Assembly: GCA_012295275.1 (NCBI GenBank) | Contig: CM022672.1 | Coordinates: forward strand, 29,727,732-29,791,731 | Reading direction: 5' to 3' | Source: Chrysomallon squamiferum | Lineage: Eukaryota > Mollusca > Gastropoda > Neomphalida > Peltospiridae | DNA length: 64,000 nucleotides | Part shown: positions 41,658 to 52,079 of the stretch, piece after piece | Position numbering within the stretch: the stretch's first letter is position 1 | Layout: each line of letters opens with the position of its first letter | The notes under the pieces: generated by a model | Database searches by the model: none | Told to the model about the DNA's origin: nothing | What the model saw: only the letters and a program-made list of their open reading frames with translations | Position numbers and translations under genes: made by a program

Positions 41658-42898
41658 CTAACTTTTTGCAACTTTGAATGGATTTAGTCTAGTGGTTACG
41701 ACTGGTAGATTGCTATGTCTACCCCTCTGTTTTCCCGCTGTTGCTGTTTTTGCCACTGTTGACTTCGATACCGCCTCTGGGGTGGTATCCGAAGACAATT
41801 TACGTTTTTTTCTTTTCTTGTGTCTTCTTCTTCTTTCGTTCCTTCCTTCCTTCTTTACTTTCTCCACTTTCTCTTCCCGCCTCTTCCCGTGAAAGGGTCA
41901 TCTGACTCTTTTCTCCGTCTCCTTCCATTTCCTTCACCTCTGTTTTGTCCTTAGCATCTTTCTGTATTGTCTTCTTTTCTGTATCAATTATTGTCCCTGC
42001 TTTCAGGTAGGGTTGAGGTGGCTTTGCAACGGCCGCCGAAAAGGTGAAAGCTGGCATCTGGTTACACTCATTTTTTGTATGCCCTTCCTCGCCACACTGA
42101 AAGCAGACCTCCGGTTGTTCATGTAGTGAACAGTAAATTTAAAGTCCTGCCTGTTCAGTTGGACCGATATCGGGTTTTCCAGTTTTGTTTCCAGTGTCCT
42201 CTCCCCTGTCTTTATGGCGGTATTCCGCCATACTGAAAATGTCGGAGAGGACACAATCTCTCCGTATTCTGAAAGAACGTCTAACATGAACGAATTTTCG
42301 ACTGTAAGGGGGAGACCCCTCACCCTCACCCAGGTGCCCCCTGGGAAGCGCTCGGTCACCTCACAGTGCCTGCCACGGATGGAGATCCCTTTCACGGCGA
42401 GCTGGTCCTTGGGGCTCTAGTCAGCGGCGACAATGCTCCACACATCCCTCACCTTGGGAATCACTGCCACGATGTGGTCAGCGACGACGACACTCCACGC
42501 ATCCATCCCCTTGGGAATCACTGCCACGATGTGGTCAGCGACCAAGCTCCACATCCCTCCTTGGGGATCACTGCCACGATGTGGTCAGCGACGACGACAC
42601 TCCACGCATCCCTCCCCTTGGAGATCACTGCCACGATGTGGTCAGCGACGACGACACTCCACGCATCCCTCCCCTTGGGGATCACTGCCACGATGTGGTC
42701 AGCGACGACGACACTCCACGCATCCCTCCCCTTGGGGATCACTGCCACGATGTGGTCAGCGACGACGACACTCCACGCATCCCTCCCCTTGGGAATCACT
42801 GCAACGATGTGGTCAGCGACGGATGCGAGAGCAGCGCACACTTCCTCTCCAGTCAGGGCCGGGATGAATACCGGGGTGTGAGCGAAAAGCTCATCCAC
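41658..42898 (-). pseudogene. LINE ORF1 with CCHC zinc knuckle and expanded internal repeat, disrupted
   Basis: Starts MDELFAHTPVFIPALTGEEV at 42898. A 19-residue segment (ADHIVAVIPKGRDAWSVVV) is then repeated in tandem. A 50-bp copy among 57-bp ones breaks the frame, and a TAG follows near 42,420. The body (VKGISIRGRHCEVTERF, WVRVRGLPL, SPTFSVWRNTAIKTG) reads to ~42,100. In another frame it continues EVCFQCGEEGHTKNECNQMP, a CX2CX4HX4C knuckle, then a Lys/Glu-rich basic tail to 41,658. It is the RNA-binding chaperone-type ORF1 of L1/Tx1-like elements by position and knuckle. Confidence 0.8.
42427..42825. repeat. 57-bp minisatellite inside LINE ORF1
   Basis: The anchor GATGTGGTCAGCGA occurs at 42471, 42528, 42578, 42635, 42692, 42749 and 42806. 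Spacings are 57, 50, 57, 57, 57 and 57 bp. All but one preserve the reading frame (19 codons). It is GC-rich, in contrast to its surroundings. Confidence 0.95.
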
Positions 42899-43038
42899 TG
42901 AACGTTCACGTCAGCGATGAAAGTTGAAAACAAATTTGCAAAACAAATACTGTAAAATATACTCACTGTATTCAAGGTTGTCAAGATTTGGTGTAACCCC
43001 TAGCGCGCTTACTCAGTACTTTCTCGAAAATTTGAAAC

Positions 43039-43175
43039 AAAAGGCCGAGAAGCGATCTTTTGGCTAAGATCAAAGTGTAGTATATGTTCTTATCAGTTTA
43101 AATTAAACTGATTTTTGGAACTAGGCGAAGTGTCAGGGGCTTGCTCCGCCTTTGTCACGGGTTGACCCGGTATTG
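43039..43175 (+). pseudogene. U2 snRNA-derived sequence, split and partly inverted
   Basis: 43057-43175 reads CTTTTGGCTAAGATCAAAG, GTAGTATATGTTCTTATCAG, then ATTTTTGG (Sm-type site at 43111) and a GGGGCTTGCTCC...GACCCGGTATTG part. It follows vertebrate U2 from nt 14 to ~164 in order. The branch-point-pairing GTAGTA (43077-43082) is kept. Stem-loops IIa/IIb are absent, and the 3' end is cut. The 18 nt before it, 43039-43056 (AAAAGGCCGAGAAGCGAT), are the exact reverse complement of U2 nt 1-18. It cannot be a working U2 gene. Confidence 0.85.
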
Positions 43176-43279
43176 TCTCTAAAGTAGAAATAAACTAGTG
43201 TATGCAAACAATTTAAACGCCATGGCTCATACGAAGAGGATAACGACAGGAGGCTTGTTTTTGTTTTTCTTCTTCTTTC

Positions 43280-43540
43280 CAGGATGTATGGCCATATGAT
43301 GAAGTGTCATTATACGGCGACGGTTTCTGCGGGCAAGAGGGGACACCACTGGTCATCGTTAACGAAAAGTTTACGGAAAACGGTTACATCAACTTTTTAC
43401 TTTCTTTGATTCCTCTGGAGCAGCCACGTGATATGATTTATCAGCATGACAGTGCCAGAGCCCACATAACTAGAATCGTAGAAATGTTCTTTAGAGCAAC
43501 AAAGTGAACGTGTTATCATGGCCTGTTTAACAGACAATGG
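43280..43540 (+). pseudogene. Tc1/mariner-type transposase fragment
   Basis: Encodes DVWPYDEVSLYGDGF, then GTPLVIVNEKFTENGYINFLLS, and IYQHDSARAHITRIV (second catalytic Asp of the DDE domain). After a frameshift, KVNVLSWP matches the conserved post-motif. About 80 residues of the catalytic core remain. No inverted repeats were found nearby. A polypyrimidine tract ending in CCAG lies directly before it. Confidence 0.75.
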
Positions 43541-43587
43541 GATGTCATTGATGTGTGCGACAACATCCTCTACGTATATTTTACCCA

Positions 43588-43590
43588 GGC

Positions 43591-43628
<38 letters not shown>

Positions 43629-43950
43629 AGCATCATCATTAATATCATCATCGTTATCGCCACCACCTTTATGACCATTATTATCATCATTATCGTCGTT
43701 GTCGTCGTAGTCATCATTATCATCACCACCACGACCATCATGTTTGCGAGCATCATTATGATGATGATGAAGATGATGATGAATACTGTTAGTATTATAA
43801 ATGTCTTTGATAAATAATATTGCTGTGATAGCTATAACTATTGCAAAAGACCCTGCCTACTTAAGCTGTAGTAATTAGTAAATACACAAGATATTATCAT
43901 CATCATCGTCATCATCATTATCATCATCATAACATTCGTAGTCTTGGACG
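43588..43950. repeat. ATT/ATC/ATG trinucleotide repeats
   Basis: Clusters of (TTA)n at 43588-43628, then mixed ATC/GTC/GAT trinucleotides to 43,780 and again at 43,885-43,935. Noncoding. Confidence 0.85.
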
Positions 43951-45426
43951 TCGTCAATTTAGGTTGTTTATAGAAACATAAAATCATTTTATTTGTGTGA
44001 CTAATGTAGGACAGTATATACCCGCAACGTGAAAGATACCGATGTGATCACTGACACTCTAAGCATTTATTCTGCACTTTAACAGATTCTCCCGGTGACA
44101 TCATTATACGTCAAATTCACAGTACGGTTTCATATGTCCATCATCTACAACCACAACAATAGTTTAGTAAAGGTCCAGTTTAACTACTATCTCGATTTTG
44201 ATAATGTGGCAGAAACTATAGTAATCTTTGCTCACTCAGTTTATAGCTAATCGTTTTCTTTTTATCGCGTCCTAGAATTAAACATTAATATTTGTGTGTG
44301 TGTGACTTTGTGTGTGTGTGTTTCTTTGGGTGTGAATATGTGTGATGATGAAGGAGACATTATATATATATATATAAGTGTTTGTTTGACAAATCGATGC
44401 CTGCAGATGACAATAACTACAGATAGATTTGAGCCAACACTGCAGTAATTATCGGCTGGCTTTTTTGAGAAACTTGGCAAATGAGGGCGGTCATGTTTTG
44501 AATTTATATATAATATAAGTGTTTCCCCTATATAGCAATAGAAGAGTCCCTTTCTGGACATGTATGCCACAGTTGTATGTACGTGTGTTAGTTTGTGTAT
44601 ATGCGTGTGTGCGTGAATGAAAACGTGGCATTACGTAATCGCCGCCTATAGCTCTGACCAAAGAAAACAATTAACAGACACACAAAAAAGAAGAAAAACA
44701 AATAGATGGATTCAAATGTAAACAAAGTCACCATGTTTTATTTCCGTCAGCAATATGATTAAACTTTATGAAACGAGTACTTCTTTTACTTAAATTAGTA
44801 ATGTAAAACAGAAAAAAAAATTAAATAATAATAATAAAACATAATAATAGTAAATAATAAAAAAAAAAAAAAAAAAAAAAACATAAAATAAAATAAAATT
44901 AAATTAAATTAAAATAAAAAAAAAATTAATTTATAAAGTATCTAAATAGAGAAGGAAGTAAAATTATCATAAATAGAAAACGCCTCCAAGATAGTTTATG
45001 TTCCTCGGTGTTATCATAACTGCTTATAAACACGTGATAAATCGGACTATATTTCAGAGGCCAGTGGAAATTTTACGATGTTCGTTAAGGCTAGCTCGCT
45101 CTCATTTACTAACGGAAAAAATTTACCCGAACTGTGCAACCAATCAAAATTGTCTACTTTCTTTTTCCAAGAGAAATACGTGACAAAGATCTTCCTCTTT
45201 TCTAGGAAAAAATTGAACTCAGGTATCCATAAAAGGAAATAAACTGCTTGATATCATATTAAATCTACAGCAGAGACCTTTAACATCATTTACGCTGATG
45301 GGAGCATGTAAATATGTGGAAAGTTGAAATTTGTCAGACACTGATTGACAGTAAGGTAAGACTTTGAAAACACATATCAACAGGCTCTGACCTGGCAAAA
45401 ATATTTTATTTGTAGTCAAGAAATAC

Positions 45427-45465
<39 letters not shown>

Positions 45466-45482
45466 AATGAAATTTAAACTGA

Positions 45483-45522
<40 letters not shown>

Positions 45523-45985
45523 GTTTATTTATATCTAGTATTTGTATATTTTTATGACAAAAAATTAAAATATAATGCATTTAAAAGTTAAAGAAGCATT
45601 CTATTCTTGAACACTGTCTTTAGATATTGGAGAATGCACCCGAAAACATACTCGAACTCTTTCATGATGGTCTATGATAAGAAAAAAATAAAAGTAATAC
45701 AATTTCCAAATTGTTGTGTGTTTTTATTGTTAATGCAAAATTGTGAAGATCATTCTAGTCAAATCAGTTATAGATTTTGTATAGTATTTTCTGTAGTGTT
45801 ACAAAACATATTAATTATTATTTAAAACAGAAGACTGACTTTCTCAATTACAATTTTTAAAAATCGGGAAAGTTTATACAACAGAAATTTTTTGGTTGTT
45901 GTAGAAAAATAAATGTTGAAATGTTACTGCATTTCGTCTAAGTGTTTAATATGCTACATATTTATTTCTCTTAAAAAGATAATAA
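43951..45985. other. AT-rich intergenic sequence with microsatellites
   Basis: (TG)n patches at ~44290-44345, an A-rich tract at 44810-44930, (AAAT)n then (AAT)n at ~45428-45525. Short open frames at 44998-45183 and 45607-45825 show nothing recognisable. No tRNA seen. Confidence 0.6.
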
Positions 45986-45989
45986 TTTA

Positions 45990-47500
45990 GAGGAACTCAT
46001 CACCTACATCAGAATTACATAAAAAGCATAGTCTGTCTTCTTTTTCAGTACTGATCCATCTACCAGTTTCTGTATGAAGCTTGACATTGCTGGTTAAAAA
46101 TTTAGATAATGTTCTAGAATTTATTTTTTGGTTGGCAGTTTGAACAGATAATGTTCTATTTTAAATTTGTCTTTAAACATTCTATAATTAATGCCTGTAG
46201 ATGACTCACAATTATTTATACGCCATTGTTTGTAAGAACCGAAAACAAAATTATTTTAACATAACTGTTTAACCACAAGACATTCGCTTGGAAACATAAA
46301 TATTTAATATGCAAACCACAATTGTGTAATATAGTTTTATCAAAGATAGCCAAGGACTTTGATATACCATTTAAACTATGGTAATACGATAACAACTTTT
46401 TATAATCGTTACGGATAACAACCTTTGCCCAAAATGTAAACATTCTTTTTCTTAGCACTTACAGGCAGAGGCTTTCTCCCTAATTCACCATAACAATATA
46501 GCTTGTTGTTGACTTAACATCTAATACTTATTTGTAAAAAAATAAATTATTAAAACCCCAGATTTCACATCAATATAATAATACTGCTTTTACAATCTTG
46601 CTAAAGAAATCTAATAGAGTCAATTGATATATTAAATTATCTACATTTATTTGATACAGCAAACACTGACTTTGAAACTCGGTTGATTAAATCTTTCTTA
46701 GTATCTATGAAGGATCCAGATTCAGTTGAAACAAGAACGTGGTATTTAACTTCAGTACCAATTTCTCTTTCCATATTATTACATATAAATTTGAAATATC
46801 TCTTTTTAAATTGCTTCTGGAAAAAAAAAAATCATTATTTTTGACTTGACAACTTTTTCCCCATGTTTTACCATAAATTTCAAAAAGTGCAGCTGATGTT
46901 GTAAATCACCTGTTGCTTCCACTAATAATACAATCAGCTTATAGCAACACAAATAACTTATGGCCAAATAAATATGTTATTGATTATACCTTTGCAGTTT
47001 TCTGAGGGTAAAAAGTTAACAAAATCATTTAAATATAGTGAAAGTAAAAAACAAAACAAATCCCGTTGCCTTACTCCAGTATTGCAAGGAAAGCATTCGG
47101 ATTTACAGCCGTTATGTACAATTCTTCATTTGAAACCGTGGTAATATTAAACATTATTCTGAAACATTTACCATTAATATCATAACACAGAAGTCTTTCT
47201 ATAAAGCAATATGCCATATAGAGACAAATGCTTTTTCAAAATCGATAAAACCAAAATACATATTTTTCTTCGTTCTATTTAGTAATTGAAATAAAGTATG
47301 CAGTACTCAGTTGTAGAGCAACCTTGTCGAAAACAAGACTGACTTGTTTCCAGTAATTCAACTTGATCAGAGAATACAGTCAGTCTATTATTAATTATAG
47401 ATGTAAATAATTCACTAGGCAACTCAATAACGTAGTTGATCTTGTCTTTTTTTTTAATTTCTGTATATACAGTACTACGATTAATCAAAAAATGTCATAT
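45990..47500 (-). pseudogene. CR1/Jockey-like LINE reverse transcriptase relic
   Basis: Minus strand, many stops. LFTSIINNRLTVFSDQVEL and QSCFRQGCSTTEY (finger/palm start, 47,480-47,290) are followed by YFGFIDFEKAFVSIW (motif A, ~47,240) and a GVRQRD..F.LSLYLNDFVNFL-like motif B (~47,040). The far C-terminal region has MFTFWAKVV...LHNCGLH (46,440-46,310) and TGRWISTEKEDRLCFLCNS (~46,050-46,000). Motif C was not recognised. Much older than the LINE at 37.6-43.0 kb. It lies just upstream of the sacsin-like start codon. Confidence 0.75.
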
Positions 47501-47968
47501 CAGTTAGTGCTTGTATATTGAGTATAACACTGTTGTTGAAAAATCTATATATGCAATACTCTATCATTCTAAAGATGTAATTTATGTTTGTATAATAAAT
47601 ATTGTTGTTAAAATATCTGTGTTTACAGTACTTCTATCAATCTAAAGATGTAAGTATATTTTCTTATATATATATATATATAAAGAAGGCACTGTCAATC
47701 TAGAGCTGTAATTGATGTTTGTATAGGTGTCCTTGTTGAAATATCTATGTACCCTATTTTTTCATTTAAAGTTTTATGAAATAAATGTAATGTTTATGTA
47801 ATGTCTTTTTTACTTACTGAAAATAATTATAACTTTTGTACAGCATATAAAAACAATATCTTTTCATATTTACATAACATACGTGTTCTTTTCTTTCTAT
47901 ACTTCAGAACTAGAACATTTATTATGACATACTAAGAGAGAAAAAACTGCAAAATATAGACAGCAACA

Positions 47969-47972
47969 ATGG
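47969..47972 (+). CDS. Sacsin-like exon 1, coding part (ATG G)
   Basis: CAACAATGG is followed by the donor GTATGTG at 47973. The leftover G joins CC at the next exon to give Ala, so only Met and one base are encoded here. The 5' UTR start is not determined. Confidence 0.6.
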
Positions 47973-48675
47973 GTATGTGTTTTTGTTTATGTATGTTTCC
48001 CTTTATAAATTCAAATCTTCTGATATTAATTCCATTACTAACATCTTTTTATTACTTTTTTAATATATTTTTTAATACAGATCCGTTCATTTTCAGTTTG
48101 TCTCTGCATTTCATTCCATTTTACTAAAATATATATACTCTTTCTTAAATTTTAAATTTAAAGTTTTAATTTCTATATATATATAGATATATAAAGATAA
48201 AATATTAACAAAAATTAAATAAAAAATAGAAATGAAATAATTAGCACATATTTGATTTCTAATTTCATTTTTACTATTTCTTATGATTTATTTTATTTTT
48301 TGAAATTAATCTTTTTTGTTTGTTTTGTTCTGACGAAACAATCCATACATATACCTTAATTTTATGTTTTTATTGCTGAATATTATACTTGTTAAAATGA
48401 CTAGTCCTTGCTAATTAATGAGAATAATTTCAGCCTCCTCTGGGTCTAGCAAACTAAAGGAAGGACTGGCTTGCATGAAACAGCCTAGTCTGATCAAACA
48501 GCTGAAATCAGTACTGGATCAGTATCCAAAAGAACAGATTCTAAAGGTATTATTACTGTATTGTATTGTATACTATTCATTTGGTAGATAAAATTCAGAA
48601 CAGTTCCATATGTTATTTCTAATTTTTAATCTTAATAAAATAAAATGTAAAAGTTGATTGTCAATCCATTATTAA

Positions 48676-48710
<35 letters not shown>

Positions 48711-51700
48711 ATACAAAACACTTAAAAGGTCTACCAAAATTGTTTGATGATACTATATAATATAAATTGACATCATGCGACATCATATGTGAGATCTGAT
48801 AGAAATAAGCACCAAAACTTTATAAAAGCCACTATTTCTAAATTACAATATCCTGAATGACGCATTAATATCATTTTGACGTTAAGTTGTCGTTATAGGT
48901 TTCTGCACAATTCGTTTTCACTGTAAATAAAAACAAAAAAGACTCTGAATCTCATCGTTTACTTCTAAAGATCAGAGCCATGGCTTGATTCCCTAACTTA
49001 TCTACAGTGTCATGTTTGGCCAAGTGCTATGGAAGTAAGACTGAATCAGGTGCGGGCAAACTCCGGCCCACGGGTCAGATCCGGACCGCGAAGATTTATT
49101 GTCTGGCCCGCCAAACTGTTCACAATTAGCATTACCATCCGGCTCGCGAGACAGTAAACTAAAAGTCATTGAAATGAAGTCAGTTGACGCAGCTATGTTT
49201 TGTCAAAAATTTTAGGCGTCTCGAAGGCGCTCGTCGAATCTTTAGTGCCCGCATTTGAATGGCTGCTTGCTTCATTCAGTTCATAAATATGAAACTATAA
49301 CGATCGTTGTTTCAATCCTGCCTCAGTTACGCGGGCGAATTGAACCACGATAACGTCTTGCTGTCACGAACAGAACTGGTATTTGCATTTTTGCTTTTTA
49401 CTATCTATCGTATTTACCCAGTCAATCATGTCCGCAACCTCGCATTTAAAACGGAGAAAAGTGAATATGGAAAGTTTGACATTCAACTCTGAGTGGACGG
49501 AGAAGTACTTTTTCATTGGACAGGCTCAGTGCCTGATCTGTTTGAAAACAGCTGCTGTTTTCAAATAGTTTAATGTGCGCTGCCATTGGGAAACAGCACA
49601 TCGCTCGTAAACTTTGCTTCAATGTCTGCTGCTGAGAAAAACTGTCAGGCAATCTCTAAAAGGGCACTTTGATCTTTCGTAAACAGATATCTCAGCTTGA
49701 AAAAGTGGCACATGCCAGTTACGAATTTCACGACCCCTTGTTCAACGGATGAACCCATTGTCTGATGCAGATTTTGTCAAGGAATGTCTCATGACTGATG
49801 TGAATTTTGTCTCCCCAGAACAACGTTCGATCAAAGAGAATATCAGTCTATTGTCTCGTACTATTTGTCGTCGTGATCTAATGTCAGACAGTGCGCAAGA
49901 TTCATAAAAAGTAAGTGTTCGACCTTTGCCGCCTTGTCTCTTGCTCTTGACGAGGGCACTAATATCTTTGAAAGACACAGCCAAATTGGCTGTTTTCATA
50001 CGTGGAGTCACTTCTGCCCTCGAGGTGCATGAAGAGTTCTTGGAGATGTTCCACTATATGACACCACCAGTGGAAAAGACATGTTCAATGCCTTACTTCA
50101 GTGTATGGAGCACCACTCCCTTGATCTCTCCCGTCTTGTAAGTGTAACAACTGATGGTGCACCGGCAGTAATTGGAGAGAATAAAGGTGCGGCCTCTTTG
50201 CTTGTTCGCCATTGTGAGGCTCTTGGACACAATCAGACCATCCACAACCTACACTCCATCATCCACCAAGAATCCTTATGGGCCAAGTCATGTCAGTTGT
50301 AGTGAAGGTTGTCAGTTCCATACTGACATATCGCCAGTTCCTGGTACTGATGGATGAAGTCAGTGCGCACTACGGTGACCTGCACTACTTTTCTGATGTG
50401 CCCTGGCTGAGTCGTGCAGCCATGCTGTCTCGTGTATGGGACCTGCAACAAGAAATTGTCACTTTTCTTCATGAGAAGAACTTCCCTTTTACAGATTCAA
50501 AGTGGGTTGCCTGCCTGGCTTTTCTCACGGATATCATCACACACCTCAACACTCTCAGTGCAATGCAGTGATGAATTAACAGTTAAGTTGCGCACTTCTT
50601 TCGTAATGTCATCCTTCCATATGGCAAATTTCCACAATTTATTAAACATGTTAGTCTCTCTGACCGCCATCTACATGATATTCTTTGCTAGTCCACCACG
50701 TCAATTAAGCCTGACATTGAATCGCTGTTTCATGGTATGCAACACCATCTCATTAACTGTTCTAACATTCGTTCAAAGTGAATTTACTGTTTACATAAAA
50801 TAAACGTTTTGAAATCTTGTTTGTTCTCATTTCTTATTCTGGCCCTCATGCTCGTCATATAAGATCCATGCGACCCCGGTTTTAAAAAGTTTGCCCGCCA
50901 GAGCTCTAAATGTTTGCCACCGATCTCAAATTATTCAAATATTCTTATCTAAAAATGTGGGATATGATATCAACCCAGTATGCATGCAATGAAAAGCAGC
51001 TGAATAATCAACTGATCACCTATCAGGCGTTTTAGAAAATTGGGTTATTGATTTGTTATTAGAACAAATGTACAAAGGAAGACACTTTTCAAATAGCGTC
51101 TTGACCAAAAATGTTTCATGATACAATAGGAGAATCAATAGTTCCATGTCTTCTCCAGTAAGAGTTGTGTTTATGTGTCTGACAGTCAGCATCTCCTTCA
51201 GTGTTGATAACATTGTAGTCCAGTCCTTCTCCCTTAAATGTTTAATAATTAGATTAGAGTGACAAGAATTCTTCTTATTTTCACAATAAAGACTGTTTCA
51301 GATGAGATGATAACATAAGAGTGATGTTTTTCTAGTTATTCCTAATGTGTATCCTTTATTGATGGTATTTCAAGACAGCTATCGAATATCTCCTGGATAT
51401 GACCAATAGTCTCTCTGGTAGAGTAATGCAGGGTCGATAGTTCTCATAGTGTCAACCTTTCCCCATGATCTGCTTTTCTGCTGTTAACATTATCCTAATT
51501 AACAACTCCAGTTACTGAATTTCTCAATTTAGGATTCATAGCGAATGGAGTGTATCCGTCTTAAAATTTCTAAATACATTTGCTTTCCTTGACTCGAGCT
51601 CCTTTATGTTTCATAGGTAAAGATACACTTACTTTAACAATCAGAATTAGCAAAACTCATATCACAATCCATCAAGATTACAAATGTAGATAATGTTAGA

Positions 51701-51870
51701 AATGTTGCATGTTGGGCTATAGGATATGTATCAATGACTGGTAGAAAAGTGATATTCGATTTCCAGTTCTACTCAGACTTACTATGCAATGCACAATGAG
51801 CAATATTCCAACTGTCAGATGTTGGGAGAAATTGTTTCTGCATTAACTGATGACCTTGGACAAAATAGAA

Positions 51871-51910
<40 letters not shown>

Positions 51911-52035
51911 AAAAAAAGTAAAACAAGCATATTGCTTAACATGTTTTGGGGGATTCAGCCATTATTTTTCATATATAGGTCTGACTAACATGAGAAATAT
52001 AGATGGACATCAGCCGTATCAATTTCAGATCAAAG

Positions 52036-52079
<44 letters not shown>

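Larger units (their letters stand above)
37623..43038 (-). mobile_element. Tx1/L1-like non-LTR retrotransposon (LINE), near full length, inactivated
   Basis: About 5.4 kb on the minus strand: 5' UTR (43,038-42,899), ORF1 with a CCHC zinc knuckle, ORF2 with apurinic-type endonuclease, reverse transcriptase and C-terminal region, and a short 3' end without poly(A). Architecture and motif spacing fit the L1/Tx1 group. Several lesions (a 7-bp loss and TAG in ORF1; frameshifts and a TGA in ORF2) kill it. The 5' end touches U2 snRNA-derived sequence and the 3' end touches a minisatellite. Tx1-group families such as Keno are known to target U2 genes. Whether this element does is inferred, not shown. 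Confidence 0.88.

Noticed and set aside
41685-41735. tRNA-like A box (TAGTCTAGTGGTTACGAC)
   Set aside because: No B box or cloverleaf follows, and the opposite strand is the ORF1 C terminus.
42366-42901. Plus-strand frames of 106-171 codons over the 57-bp repeats; CRISPR-like look of regular repeats
   Set aside because: They are shadows of LINE ORF1; the repeats are contiguous with no unique spacers and lie in an animal retrotransposon.
44998-45825. Short plus-strand frames upstream of the sacsin-like gene
   Set aside because: No motifs and no splice pairing with the gene; considered as possible upstream exons but unsupported.
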